Shown: in pieces, positions 46,746 to 59,340 of the stretch
Numbering within the stretch: position 1 is the stretch's first letter
How the letters are laid out: every line of letters starts with the position of its first letter
NCBI GenBank assembly: GCA_021186555.1
Contig: JAJKFL010000013.1
Location: 12,145,243-12,209,242 of the forward strand
Reading direction: 5' to 3'
Length of the DNA stretch: 64,000 nt
Origin: Reticulitermes speratus
Taxonomy: Eukaryota; Arthropoda; Insecta; Blattodea; Rhinotermitidae
Program-made: the position numbers and the translations under genes
The notes under the pieces: model-generated
Databases searched by the model: none
Told to the model about the DNA's origin: nothing
What the model saw: the letters and a program-made list of their open reading frames with translations, nothing else

Positions 46746-47335
46746 TCTTCCTCGAAGCGTGTAGACTGGCTCTGCCCCCCGCCCCCCCCCCCCAACTCCC
46801 TATATGACTGGCATCAACCGTCGCGGTCGTGTGGATACCCGTTGGGTAAGTCCCGCCTGTAGCGGCATTCCCGTCTCCCCTCCCAAAAGCCTCATGTTTC
46901 GACATCCACTCAAAGCCACGACTCACGCACTACAGAACCGTTTGATACTACTCAAGGTGCAGAACTTCAGACGTCGGTGAATAACCGAAGAACGGGGCGG
47001 TAATAACGACACAACACAACGAGGCATGTTGACAAGTCTCGCAGTACAACGCCAAATACCAAACTGCAAATGTGCATATGGGACGCGGTAGTAAAGCCAT
47101 GTTCATCCTTGACCTTTCACAGCACAGTGGTGCATGTAAATAAAACCTACGTGAACATTAAAAACTCGCCATTTTTCCCATTCACGGTGTTAATGTGTTT
47201 CGTATACGTAATTCTCATAATAAACAGCGATTATTTTCCTAACATAACGCAAACCGGTTGACATCTGTTAATGGACGGTGTGTTTTCTGAGAAGTAACAA
47301 CTGAGTTCTTAAATAATTATTACTGAGATCAGTTC

Positions 47336-47608
47336 GGGCCGGGATAGCATAGTCGGTATAGAGACTCCCTACGGACTGGACGGTCCAGGGATCGAATCAC
47401 GGTGGGGGCGAGTTCTTCTACACCTGTCCAGACCGGCCCTGGGGCCCTCCCAGCCTCCTATACAATAGGTATCGGGTCATTCTCGGGGGTAAAGCGGCCG
47501 GGGAGTGGCGTTAACCACCCACCCCCATGTAGCGGCGAGGTTAAAGAAAGAGTAGAGCTATACTTCTATTCCCCCTCTGGGCCTTCATGGTGAAATTTAC
47601 CTTTTAAG
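47336..47608 (+). mobile_element. Complete tRNA-derived SINE with target duplication
   Basis: 12-bp target duplication TGAGATCAGTTC (47324-47335 and 47609-47620). Head GGGCCGGGATAGCATAGTCGG with B box GGGATCGAATCACGG, body CCAGACCGGCCCTGGGGCCC...GGTAAAGCGGCCGGGG, and tail ending CCTCTGGGCCTTCATGGTG. Closely related to 60809-61083. The ORF at 47402-47593 is inside it. Confidence 0.88.
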
Positions 47609-48722
47609 TGAGATCAGTTCCAGTCTTCAGAGTATTTCAACTCATTACCGGTCAAGCTACTAAGCTTACACCTTCTTGAGCCATTACTCATTAAGCTCTA
47701 ACCGATTCCAATTCACAATTAACTTGTGACACTGCGTATGTAAACATTCAGTAGGACATCTTGGGTGGGTGTTGGCCCAACGCAAGGCCCCAACCTACAA
47801 AGAAAAACCACGAACATACATCCACGCCCCAAGCGAAATTCAAACCCACAATTCCAGTTTTCGAACACTCAAAAACGCAACGCTTCAGTTCACGTGACAA
47901 CCGCTACGCCCATGCTAACAAGCAGTACGACATCCATACGGAATAACAATACACTGATCGTAGTAATAACAGTAATAACCCTTTGAAGCATAAAGTTTAT
48001 ATACATAAAGTGCATATAATCCACTTCCTACATAGTAGAAAACGCATTGCGTTTCCGTGGAAAACATCAGTCGGTTAATGCTGTTAAGGGTAATATCATT
48101 GTTTGTTCTGAAAATCATAAAAAAAACTCACATAAATACAGAGTGTGTGCAGAATTCAGATAATTAATGTTAAGGGAGGCATTACTTATAAAACCCAGTA
48201 CGAGGTAAGACTGATTACAAAGGGTGCATCCGTTTCTAGACTCTGGAATTTCATGTTTATGGCCTTCAAACGAGAGTGGGCAAAGTGATACGCTTAGTTG
48301 TATGATACATGTACCAATTACGTCGAGTTCTCCAGAGTCCAAGCAGCTTAGACAGAAAGCGATATCTGTCTAGACACATTATACAAGCCCAGCAGAGCAG
48401 CGCAAGTGGTTTACAGACCGCAAAACCGCACCCCAGCCCCAAAAACACAAAAAAAAAGCTACGCCAGTCGGGGCAGACACCACAAAACATCAACGGTATG
48501 AACCAGCTGACGCCTTCAGTATCGTATCGGACACTTGTTTAATAAGGCGAAGAGATCTGACATGTTTACCTTCCAACACTGTTCGTCATTACTCAGCGTT
48601 ACCTAGCTACATACAGACAGTTTCATCATAGCAGCGAACACTACGTGGAAACGTGTGTTTCATTGGGAATACCAGTAATTACAAGATCTTTGTGATTTCG
48701 GATCTCTTATTAGTTTTGATGT

Positions 48723-49540
48723 TTAACCCTTTAAATACTGAGGCTAAGTGATAGTACTTTTCTATCCAATGCTCTCCGATTCCCGAAGGAGCATTGCTTT
48801 TTGGAAGGTTACCAGGCTTTGTCCATTTGCCCTTCTGGTAAGAGCAGCATGTCAATGAAGATGAGTATAGAGCACTGGCGAAATTATATTGACAGGGGTA
48901 AACCGAAGTATTCGGAGAAAAGGATGTCCCAAAGTCACTTTGTCCACCACATATCTCACACGGTCTCCGTGTTGAGAGGCCGGTGACTAACCGCCTGGAT
49001 TTAAAGACTGAGATTAAAATGAATTACACTTAAATGCTCACGTCTTACCGCGCAGTAAACACTCTCCGTCTCAGTTATAAGAACAAGTCAGTTAATGCTG
49101 TATAGAGAAACAATTGCTGTTTGTTCTCAAGTCCATAATAAAAGGACTTAAATCAGCGGTTCACAAATGATGTGCCGTAGTACACTAGCGTGCCACGCGA
49201 GATTTTAGATGTTATATTATTGCGAGCAAAATAATATTTATAAATAATTTTGTTTAAAATAAGTTTTACTTACATACACGTAGTATAAGTAAGTACAGTA
49301 TTCGCAAAACAATTATCCTCCGCACGTCGCATGCGCGAGTCTTCGACTACCACCGTAGTGTTGCCAACTTAAACGTTCAATGTGTCGCGAAGCCTCCCAG
49401 CAAAGAATACTGCGCCGTAACCCAAAAAAAAAGAAAGTTTGAGAACCAATGACTTAAACATACTGTGTCAACAGAATGTAGATTTTTTTAACGCTAAACT
49501 TGGTGGTACATAAAGAAACCACTAGGTTCCAAAGGGTTAA
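48723..49540 (+). mobile_element. Long piggyBac-like MITE interrupted by hAT-like element
   Basis: TTAACCCTTTAAATACTGAGG starts it and AAAGGGTTAA ends it (TTAA at 48723-48726 and 49537-49540). It carries an extra internal segment (about 48745-48850, with TATCCAATGCTCTCCGATT) that recurs in reverse near 42590-42690. A hAT-like element is inserted at 49154-49451. Confidence 0.7.
49154..49451. mobile_element. hAT-like MITE nested in piggyBac-like MITE
   Basis: Inverted ends CAGCGGTTCACAAA and TTTGAGAACCAATG; 8-bp target duplication ACTTAAAT / ACTTAAAC (49146-49153 and 49452-49459), matching at seven of eight. No ORF. Its ends resemble those of the element at 1035-1515. Confidence 0.8.
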
Positions 49541-49802
49541 TGGATACATATACAAATATATTGCTGTGATATGCAAAAGCACAGACAGTACATTGCTCGT
49601 AATTAACCCTACATTTCATTTTGACAGATTTAGTCAAATCAAGGAACATTAAAGTGTACAGACGCTCAAATTATTTCCTTTTGTATACACGGTACAAAAC
49701 ACTTCGAATTCATTTATCAAATCTAAACGGTAGCTTCCAGGACGTGTACCTCCAAGAAACACACACACACGCCCGCACAGCTTCGTCTATGTACTGGATC
49801 AG

Positions 49803-50061
49803 CCGGTTGATCTCGATGACTGCGCGGTCTGAGGCGTCGGTCTAGGGCCGCTCGCTTGCTGGGACTGCGGGTTCGAATCCCGCCGGGGGCATGGATTTCT
49901 GTCTCTTGTGAGTGTGTGTGTTGTCATGTAGAGGTGTCTGCCTCGGGCTGATCACTCGTCCAGAGGAGTCCTACCGAGTGTGGTGTGTCTGAGTGTGATC
50001 GTGAAACCTCGGTAATGAGGAGGCCCTGGCCCACTAGGGGCTGTTGCGCCATGGGGGGAAA
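49803..50061 (+). mobile_element. tRNA-derived SINE, second family
   Basis: Target duplication ACTGGATCAG / ACTAGATCAG (49793-49802 and 50062-50071). Head GATGACTGCGCGGTCTGAGGCG and GGGTTCGAATCCCGCC, body GGGGGCATGGATTTCTGTCTC...CGTCCAGAGGAGTCCTACC, end GGCTGTTGCGCCATGGGGGG. Confidence 0.8.
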
Positions 50062-50709
50062 ACTAGATCAGTCGTGAAAGAAACAGGTAGAATAAAATTT
50101 CGTATGTCTTATTAGCAGTGACATGCCTTGATATTTACAACAGTTTCATCGCACCTTTTTGCAGAAATACTCGTATAGCGGAAAACATTGCTGTGGGAAT
50201 TCTTCCCCATTCGAAGCAGAATTAATAAGTCCATGATCCTCGGCACTCAAAGTTTTATTTTATGCCTCAATTAATTCTTCCGGAATTAGACACATGTCTG
50301 GCGATTTGTATGCTTATTTTAACCTTCTAAAACAACCAATCCCACGTACCAACTGCTCAGACGCATGTATTTCAGTCTGCATAACATCTTTTAACTCCAC
50401 GAACAATCAACAGTTGACAGATGAATACTTTCACCCATTCAAACTGCTGTGGCAAACCGGAAGCAATCACCCTTATCATCAAGCCAACGGTCTTCTGCGA
50501 CGTGACGTCGTTCAGTCTGGTAGGTACGTACCACATATCACAGAAGACGATCACCTCCATAGTAACCGCCGTAAGGACATCAAATTTCAATTTTATCATA
50601 CTTTGCCGAAATGCTTCCACGTTAGGACCGCCCAATAATTCATTTACTCTTCTATGTAGGGCAGAAGGGAACTGCATACAGGATTCTGGCGCGGTAACGT
50701 GAAGGAACG

Positions 50710-50935
50710 AGCCGACTCGGGCAATCTAAGCGTAGGCAGGAGGATAATATTAAAATAGATGTTAAGGAAACAGGATGGGAGAGTGTAGTTTGACTCATCT
50801 GGCTCAGGATAGGGACAAGTGGAGGGCTGTAGTGAACAAGGTAATGAACATTCGGCTCCAATAAAATTCGAAACATTTTTTGACTAGCTAAAGAATCATT
50901 AGCTTCTCAAGAAGGATTCTGCTCCATAGAGTTAA
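50710..50935 (+). mobile_element. Degenerate RTE-like LINE 3' end
   Basis: Contains GGATAATATTAAAATAGATG, CTGGCTCAGGATAGGGACAAG (relic of AQDRDRW), GGTAATGAACATTCGG and the 3'UTR ending CTCAAGAAGGATTCTGCTCC...GAGTTA. Confidence 0.75.
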
Positions 50936-52356
50936 TTAATCAGCCAGGCAATTAGTTACTTAGCTGGTTAGTTATACTCTAATATTCTAGTTCCTGCTGT
51001 GTTGTAAGAACGGTAACATATCTTTCAGGGTTTGTTTTCTGGATTACCAAGCCCTCCAAAGAAATAAATAAAAGTTTGACACAACGCAAGCCACTTCCTG
51101 TTTTGCCACATATATATATATATATATATTGCGCCTACGTGTCGCTCTCCGCATATGTTAAAGTAGAAGCCGTAACACAATTTCGTACAGTGAGCGCAGC
51201 GCATGCGTAGCAGCTAATCCCCCGTTTCACTGCCTGTCATCTCGGGAGCCGTAGCCACCGGCCCTCGCAGTGAAGTAGCATCAATATGGCAATGTAATAC
51301 ATAAATTGCTTGCGTCTTCAGCGAGCTTGTAATTCAACAAGAACTCCTCCAGCACTGGTCCAGCTCCAGTAGGTGATACTCTCTACTCGTACACGTCTGA
51401 TTACTCTATTACCTTCTCTACCAGGGGTATACAGATGGTTGTGTAAGAGCCATAACTAGCACACAGACTGAGGACGAAATTATCCACATAAAGGGAAATG
51501 TGTTTAAATTTCAATGCGACGTCGTGTAGTCCGGTAAAATTCTACAGACGTTTCGGAGGAATCTGCTGTCTCCATCTAACTCGAAAACCATAGTTATTGC
51601 AGTGATGATCGTAACACTGTGTGGCGGTATTACACAAGCTAGATTCTGACCATTGCCAGTAGTTCATATAACGACAACGTATCAACTGCCGAAGTTTTGT
51701 ATCCTAAACTAATTAAGAAAATTATTACAACGATGAACTGGAAATAATTCGGAAGTTGTCGTGGCCTGTTTCAAGGTACTCGGAGAAACCGTACAAATTT
51801 AAGTAAGGGTCCAAATCCAGGATTCCAACGATGTACCACTCCACTAGAAGTCAGCCACCGTACCACTTCAGCTAACATCTTCAGCAGCAGTAGACAAAAT
51901 AACTTATCTGTGGACAGTAAAAAGAATTTAAAATTCGAACTTAAATGTGCGTCCAGAATTGTATTTTATACGTGTTGATGGAAGAATGAGGACTAAGCGA
52001 AGTGGCAGCCTCTGTTAGTGCACACCTCCATATAACTTATGCAGTTTTATACAGAGACCTGATGCCTCTGTCAGAGTCGAAGAACGACCACGACGCTGGA
52101 GGCAGTAGGTTCCTGTGACCCATAGGTAGGCCTACATCTCTACCAGACTGCACGGCGACAGATCCCAGAACACGGTTATCTTCATAGTCACAGCCGTGAG
52201 GACCCCAAGCCCAACTTTCGGACAGACTTATTATCTTCGCGACACTGTCGCTAGATGTGTTGTTTTCAGTGTCTTCGCGCAAACATGGACACAACGTCAT
52301 GACAGTGACAGCGTTAAAACTGTATTCCGTCTTTATATCCGGGACCATGTTCGTAA
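50936..52356. other. Gene-poor stretch
   Basis: A (TA)n run lies at 51110-51129. No repeat boundary or gene is clear. The ORF at 52037-52348 has no recognisable domain. Confidence 0.45.
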
Positions 52357-52655
52357 AAGCCAGGATAGCTCAGTCGGTATAGTATTTAGGTTTCGGGCCG
52401 AACAACTGGGAAATCCTGATTCGATTTCTCACAAGGGAAAAGATTTTTCTTTTTTCCTAAGCGTCCAGACCGGCTCTGGGGCGCACCCAGCCTCCTATTC
52501 AATGGGTACCGGGGTTCTTTCCCCGGGGAGGGGGAGGAGGCCCCGGCATAAAGCTAAACAATCACCTCGATCTAGTGCCGAGGTTAAGAATGAGTGGAAC
52601 TGTACTCCACTCCTCCATATATCTTCGCAGCGTGCACAGGGACAACTTTACCTTA
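52357..52655 (+). mobile_element. tRNA-derived SINE (same family as in the defensin introns)
   Basis: Head CAGGATAGCTCAGTCGGTATAG, weak B box GATTCGATTTC, then body CCAGCCTCCTATTCAATGGG, CGATCTAGTGCCGAGGTTAA and the end CACAGGGACAACTTTACCTT. The 205-codon ORF 52196-52813 crosses the whole SINE and both flanks and is not a gene. Confidence 0.75.
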
Positions 52656-53891
52656 CCGTTGGCGTAAGACAAGAGCACAATCGTAAAGAATACAATGAAA
52701 GGCGTAGCAAAGCGATGCTGTTTTTCGTGTGGCACACCTGTATCAACAACACCTATCGTCGCCCTTCGAACAAAACTAAATTTATTGCCTATCCTTTAAC
52801 TCTTATTAACTAGCTAGTTCACATAAAACCGTAACTTTCATATTTTCTGGCGTGGACCTGACAGAACAGACCAAGAGGTATTATGAAATTTACTACACAC
52901 TCTTACCACATGCTTTAGCAGTAAGACATTCTGCATTTTGTGTTCTCTGCGGGTTTTACAATGTTTTACAATGAGTACCGGGTCTCTTCCTCGAGGGGTC
53001 AAGAGACTGAGGAGTGGCGTCCGAAATATGTAAGAGTTAGTGTTTTAAAAACATTATTGTGTATCTATGGCAGTTGTGTGCATTTGTTAGTAAATAGTAA
53101 AAAATCTAATTATAATGCAAGGAATGGAAAATACAGAAGAAGATAATCAGCGTAAAATTTATCAATGATATGAAAACTCTGCACTGCCATATGCATAATT
53201 TATAAACACATACCCAGTCGTTGCTTCATAAGAATTCTAAACGTCAGACGACCAGAAGTCATCGCCAGCCCAGAAGCTTTATAGCAAAACAGGACGGGGA
53301 TTATTATGTGGGAATAAAATACAAGCAAGTGGAAATATGTTGTGCATGCACAAAGCAGGAAACAGGACACGTAGAAATGGCGCACTGGTCTAGAATCCTT
53401 AAGAGAGTAGACGTAGAGGAAAAGGAAGAAAAAATGTACAAGAAACGGAAGTTCTGGAAGACGCACAACGTGGGATGAAGATGCAACACTGGCCGACAAC
53501 AGTGTCTGATTGTGACGTCAGGATGTCCTAAGTTCTTCTGAGCAGTAACGTGATAAATAGTAACAGACGATCCTGTGTGTGTGTGTGCGTGCGTGATTGC
53601 GTGCACATAGTGTAGGACGGACACAACATGCATCGAAACGCTGGAAATGGAAACTACCCACTGGCGCGATCCTGAATGCGACACATCTAACAGAAGCGAC
53701 CTTAAAATTTATTCGCCTGTCTATTAACGACACTATGTGAAAGGACGTTACTGTGCATGAATTTCGCGGAATGAATTCGTACCAACCCAGAGGCTGGGGC
53801 GTATCTTACTCAGTATAATGCCCAACAACCGTAACTCTCAGGCAGGAACTTTAAACCACTTTAAACCTGAAATTAATGCAAATAATACATA

Positions 53892-53967
53892 GGGTGGCGC
53901 AAAAGTCACTTGACACTCGATGCTTAACATGTTGCATCTAGTGTCAAGTAACCTTTGCGCTATCCTG
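53892..53967. mobile_element. 76-bp mariner-like fold-back MITE
   Basis: TA on both sides (53890-53891 and 53968-53969). Left arm GGGTGGCGCAAAAGTCACTT...GATGC pairs with the right arm GCATC...AAGTAACCTTTGCGCTATCC around a loop of about ten bases (TTAACATGTT). Only a handful of mismatches in about 33 pairs. Confidence 0.85.
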
Positions 53968-54655
53968 TATCATAGTTCAGTTTCAACTTCAGGGAAAACA
54001 CACCTCGTCTCCATTACGAAAGCTAATCGATTAATAGCGTTTAGGATAATAATCTCTGTTTTTTGAGAGAGAGAATCATAGACAGAATATTAAGTACGCT
54101 CTGTGGGGAAAAATGCTGAGATTCTTAAAGTTCAAACGGGCGGTATATATAGTTACCACTGTGTTTTAAATGCCTAAGTCAATCAATCGGTTTACTGCGT
54201 GGTTACGCAAAGTTCCTGTCACAGGTCTTCTCCAGATACCTAACAGATACCCGTACTCAGTACTTCTTTTCAACAAGTGTTCTCAGAGAAATCCATATAT
54301 CGATTTGTCTGCTCCTTTGAACCGACTCGATACTTGTTTTGTTATAATCTAATGTTCCCGTCGCTCTCATATTCACTGTTATCCTTCACACACACATATT
54401 TCGCTGCCTACTAGCGATTCTACAAACATCACCCCTAAACAAACAATCCACTTACTTATCTGTCGAAATAATAGGCTTGCCAGCTCTCTGTTGTCGGTAG
54501 GACAGTTAAATCGGTACAACAATGTCTTCACTGTGTCTGGTTTGTTCAGAGGTCACTTAACTGTATTGTATTCTTTAACTAATGCATCCCATTGTGCTAC
54601 ATTTAAAAGTACCGTCTGCATTAATTTATTTCTTCTGCATATTGCCTGTTTTCAT

Positions 54656-54870
54656 TTAAACCTTTAAATACTAAAATTAATGTTAATTATACCCTAGAGA
54701 TTAAAATCGTACCGCGCAGTAAACACTCTCCGTCTCGGTTATAAAAACCAGTCAGTATTGTTCTCAGAACTGTACAAACATAAATACAATGTGGGGCAGG
54801 GACAGAATGCAGAAATTTTAATATTAAACCAGGTGATACATGAAGTAACCACTAGGATTTAAAGGGCTTA
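54656..54870 (+). mobile_element. piggyBac-like MITE
   Basis: TTAA at 54656-54659 followed by ACCTTTAAATACT. Right end TTTAAAGGGCTTA, where TTAA has decayed to CTTA. Body shares CGTACCGCGCAGTAAACACT and CTCCGTCTCGGTTATAAAAA with the other copies. Confidence 0.7.
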
Positions 54871-55606
54871 GTACTGCAGGGGTTTAAAACTCCCGGGAGC
54901 CATGTCCCGGTAACGACTAAATTTTGTACTGTGGCGCCTATGAGTTTTTGGTCCTCAGTATCGAACTTGCTTTATGCCACCCTTTTTTCGCCTAAAATTT
55001 TGAGGTGGCTCTTAAATTTTTGGAAAATTTGTGCAACCGTGTACTACTGTGTCTACCGTAATGCTGTTTGTTGTGTAATGTGAAATCACAACGAACACCA
55101 TGCGAACGAAAGTACTTTCATATTTAATAATGAATTTTAAGAACCCTTATAGAGTTATTATCCATGACTTTAGCTTACAATAAAAGTAGCAGAAAACCTG
55201 CCTAGTAATCTGCCCCTGAGCGACATTCAAACAGGATACCTACAGAATGCAAGGCAAAATTATTAGCGCTGTGCCAGGCCGCGACGCACGGCATTAAGGA
55301 TATGTGGGATTCCAACAGATAACAAGTAATTCACAGTTCATGTCTGCCGCATTCTAACATCACCTTAAACAAGGTCTGTCAAACACGCGGTCCGCAGGGC
55401 TTTGTAATGTGGCCCGCTCTGGTTTTGATATCTGTAAAGTTTTACTGTATTTTCGGAACACGACAGCAAATACTTCTGCGGAATAGCGAACGGTGCAAAG
55501 TACTGGCTGAAGTAGCAATACGACGCTGCAGGCAACATTAGGTCTGAGCCGAGCAATAGAAGTAAATGTTTTTTCATTGACATGTAACGTAAAGTATCAC
55601 AACTGG

Positions 55607-55774
55607 GGGATGGGGGGGGGGGCGGACTGGATTGATATGGCTCAGGATAGGGACAGGTGGCGGGCTCTTGTGAGTGCGGTAATGAACCTTCGGGTTCCAT
55701 AAAACGCGGGGAATTTCTTGACTAGCTGAGGACCTGTTAGCTTCTCAAGAAGAACTCTGCTCTATGGAGTTTGT
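55607..55774 (+). mobile_element. Short RTE-like LINE 3' end with target duplication
   Basis: 12-bp target duplication TATCACAACTGG (55595-55606 and 55775-55786). The coding relic reads [20 protein letters not shown], as in the copy at 34930, followed by the common 3'UTR and CTCTATGGAGTTTG. The first bases are a G run. Confidence 0.88.
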
Positions 55775-55799
55775 TATCACAACTGGAGCGTTCCTGTTA

Positions 55800-56104
55800 A
55801 GGTAAAGCAATCCCATTACAGGCCTGGACAGACCCTTAGGGTTCCAGGAGGTTGAGGCTCCCAGATTTCTAGACAATTGGCACATGAAGGTGGTAAGGTT
55901 GTCAGCCCTACGCACCGACCGCATTTACCCTCCAGGAAATATTCCTGGTACTCATTTCTGTTAGAGGCTGAGTCGACCCCAGGGCCATAGTGCGACAGAA
56001 AGGATTATGTCAATGAGAAATTCCAATGACACCATCGGGAATCGAACCCGCGACCTTCCGGCTTGTAGCGCAGTGCCCCAACCAACTGCGCCACCGCGCG
56101 CCCC
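55800..56104 (-). mobile_element. Complete tRNA-derived SINE, third type, minus strand
   Basis: 15-bp target duplication GGAGCGTTCCTGTTA (55785-55799 and 56105-56119). On the minus strand the head starts GGGGCGCGCGGTGGCGCAGT and has B box GGGTTCGATTCCC. The body is the sequence found without its head at 15228-15473. Confidence 0.93.
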
Positions 56105-56491
56105 GGAGCGTTCCTGTTAGTTATCATAATTTCTCACTCACAATTTAAAGCACTTAGTAATTGTGAAAATGTTCAGTTTTAGCATTTGTATGTGACTGTA
56201 AAGTTCAGTCCTAGAAATTTAAAAAAAATGTTTTTCAAAACGTAGTTATTCGCTCCATCGGTCAGAATTCAAGTAACTTTTCAAAAATATGAAATTATTT
56301 TATTACACAATACGCCGAAAAAATCCTGCAAAGCTAAATAAAAGGCGTAGTGTACGACTTTGCATTTTTCTACGTTGAAAAATTAACAATTGAATTATGA
56401 GGAGGAAACATGACATCTTATGTTGCTGCCCAAACTGTCCAGTTGCATTTCGGATTTGGCCCGTAACCTGTTTTTGAGTTTCACAGATCTG

Positions 56492-58566
56492 CCTTAACGG
56501 GGATTCGATGCCAACCTGTCATCATCGCCAGCACCAACATCATCATTGATTAGGTCCTTTAGTATAAATTATTTATGAATCTGTAGGTGAAGTTGCGTTT
56601 AACTGCCAGAACTACATAAGAGCCATAAAAGTCGGCCAAGCTGTTTTGAATTTGTCAGCGGACTACAAATCACACACGGACACCGACGTCGCCATACATC
56701 CGCAGCTGAAGCGGATGAACCATGTGATAAAAGATCGATGTTATGGGGACAGACAGTAGTTACACTGGACTGCATTCACCTGTTTGACAGTGTGTGGGCA
56801 GCGCCCTTGTACAGCCCGGGGGCATGCAGCCCAAATAAGGCTGGGGACTGACGCTACGTTCCGAGAGGCTACTCCCCTCTCATTACACACGTCTGTCCGC
56901 CCTTCCGCCTTGGCATTGTCTACGTCTGAATGCCTATCTTTCCCAATTATGCCCTCTGTTGTGTCTAATTTCCCACATTCTTGTGTGACTAAGGTTTTTT
57001 GGGATCATCGCGACCTCACGAAATAACAGAACTCATGAGACAAGTTCTGAGACTGTGACACACTCATGTTACCGCGGGTTCCATCAATGTTTCCCCATGT
57101 TACAGGATACTAACCCCTTGACCATCTGTCTGCAATGACACCGTGACTAATTAACCACATATCTCACTCACTGCATGGTTCAGGACCTTCATTGCGCTTA
57201 GCTACTCAGCTAACAAAGAAGTTCCATGTTACGGACCTCGGAGGCGAGACACAGTGCTCACAGAAGAAGTCCGCCCGCCCGCAGACAATTCGAGCCAGCT
57301 CACACTTTCACACACAATTTCTCTAAAATAAGTTTTAATACGAACCTCGTACTTCGCGCCAACTGGTCTCTTGCAAACCTTCTACCAGTTCCGGTTAAGA
57401 TGCCATTTTCAATTTAATCACATAAACAGGAAGTGCCCGAACAGCGAAGCTTCTTCAAGACAGGCATCACGTTGTGCTTCAGTAACGAGCAGAACTATGT
57501 TTTAGGCGCTTTCAAAAATTGCGAAAAGCGAGTATTAGCTTCGTCATGTCTGCCTGCCTGTTTATCTGTCCGTCCCTCCATCCATCAGTCTGTCTGTCTG
57601 TCCGCATGGAACAACTCGGCTCCCACTGGACGGATTTGAATGAAATTTGAGATTTGAGGATTTTTCGAAAATATGTCGAGAAAATTCAAGTTTCATTAAA
57701 ATCTGACAGGAATAAAGGTATTTTACATTATGACCTATATATATATATATATGATAGTATCTCGCTGAATTCTTCTTAGAATAAGAAATGTCTCAGACAA
57801 AATTTGTAGAGAAAATGAAAACACATTTTATGTTCCAACTTTTCTTTTGAAAATCATGCCTGTGTGAGATAATGAGGAAAAATATGGTAGAGTCAGACAG
57901 GCCACAGATGACAATATAATACGGCGCAAGAAAGATGAGATATAACTAAGGAAAGAATACAGACATATACTCATAATATTTCACACTTATTGCTTTTCCA
58001 TGGCAACAATGGTTATGCCAACGCGCCTCAGTGTTAGGTTATACGTACATTGCTTGTCTTGTTCCTGAAATATAACGGCTGTATTTGAACTGGAAACAAC
58101 GTGTTTATTTTATGAGGTATTAACTCATATTTAAGTATTATTTACACGAATTGCAGGCTCCAAAGGACTAATTTGTCCTCAGATTAATCAACAAAAATTA
58201 AGAGAGTGGAAAGTAGAAAGACTGTCAAGAAGAGGTTGGAAGGAGTTAAATTTGGTTTGTACATGACTGAACTAGGTATCGACAGTTTATATACGCTTTA
58301 TTGCTCTACCAGTTAAGCAGAATGACGTAGTCCCACATCACTTTACCGCCATGATCTCTTTTCCCTTAAAAACAACTACATGTATTGCTTTGAGAAACGC
58401 TTTTGTACATCCGGCAGAGGTTGTTGCGACTAACAGAATCGGGCTGTAAAGGAAGCTAATTATGACATACACAAGACAGGCTCCTGGAAAAACCGGAGAA
58501 ACAGACACAGTGAATATTCATGTTTTCATAAAGCTGACTGTGACCTACATTAAGACAATTTTTGAA
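56492..58566. other. Gene-poor stretch
   Basis: Includes a CTGCCTGCCTG/CTGTCTGTCCG-rich dispersed repeat near 57560-57660 (related text near 40770-40800) and a (TA)n run at 57736-57752. The ORFs at 56784-57026 and 57226-57639 show no domain I recognise. Confidence 0.45.
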
Positions 58567-59165
58567 GCGACAGGCTTACTGGCCGTGTGGATATGTGTGT
58601 TGTAAATGGATGCTACCTTAGCCATCCTGGAGCGACAGGCATTACTGGCCGTGTGGATATTTGTTTTACTGGATGCTACCTTAGCCATCTGGAGCGACAG
58701 GCATTACTGGCCGTGTGGATATTTGTGTTGTACTGGATGCTACCTTAGCCATCCTGGAGCGACAGGCATTACTGGCCGTGTGGATATTTGTGTTGTATTG
58801 GATGCTACCTTAGCCATCCTGGAGCGACAGGCATTACTGGCCGTGTGGATATTTGTGTTGTACTGGATGCTACCTTAGCCATCCTGGAGCGACAGGCATT
58901 ACTGGCCGTGTGGATATTTGTGTTGTATTGGATGCTACCTTAGCCATCCTGGAGCGACAGGCATTACTGGCCGTGTGGATATTTGTGTTGTACTGGATGC
59001 TACCTTAGCCATCCTGGAGCGACAGGCATTACTGGCCGTGTGGATATTTGTGTTGTACTGGATGCTACCTTAGCCATCCTGGAGCGACAGGCATTACTGG
59101 CCGTGTGGATATTGTGTTGTATTGGATGCTACCTTAGCCATCCTGGAGCGACAGGCATTACTGGC
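58567..59165 (+). repeat. 65-bp minisatellite, about nine units
   Basis: The landmark GATGCTACC recurs at 58609, 58672, 58736, 58801, 58866, 58931, 58996, 59061 and 59125, so most units are 65 bp. Units differ mainly by TACTGG versus TATTGG and by 1-2 bp deletions in the outer units. The unit length is not a multiple of three, so the two ORFs across it (58606-58878, 58983-59204) are by-products. Confidence 0.97.
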
Positions 59166-59340
59166 GCGCGGACTGCTTGGACTCCTCTTATTTTTAACTT
59201 CTGACCAATGAAGAAGCCTATTAATGGAATTCGGTACGAGGCCATGCTACTGAGTCGATCGATACACACATTTCAAATCATCGTCTTAAATATAATAATA
59301 ATAATAATAATAATAAAGGTAACAACAACTTTAGTGGTAT

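Larger units (their letters stand above)
55371..56491. mobile_element. hAT-like (Charlie-type) element with two nested insertions
   Basis: Left end AAGGTCTGTCAAAC with GCGGTCCGC; right end, reversed, CAGATCTGTGAAAC with GGGCC close by. Flanks CCTTAAAC and CCTTAACG (55363-55370 and 56492-56499) are a decayed 8-bp target duplication. A LINE tail (55607-55774) and a SINE (55800-56104) are inserted in it. No transposase frame survives. Confidence 0.65.

Noticed and set aside
52196..52813. 205-codon ORF, longest in the window
   Set aside because: It runs through a SINE and its flanks, with no domain.
58567..59165. CRISPR-like regular repeats
   Set aside because: Units are contiguous with no spacers, in insect nuclear-type DNA; it is a minisatellite.
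58606..59204. ORFs through the minisatellite, looking like a repetitive protein
   Set aside because: The 65-bp unit shifts frame each time, so no constant peptide repeat exists; there is no start context or splice support.
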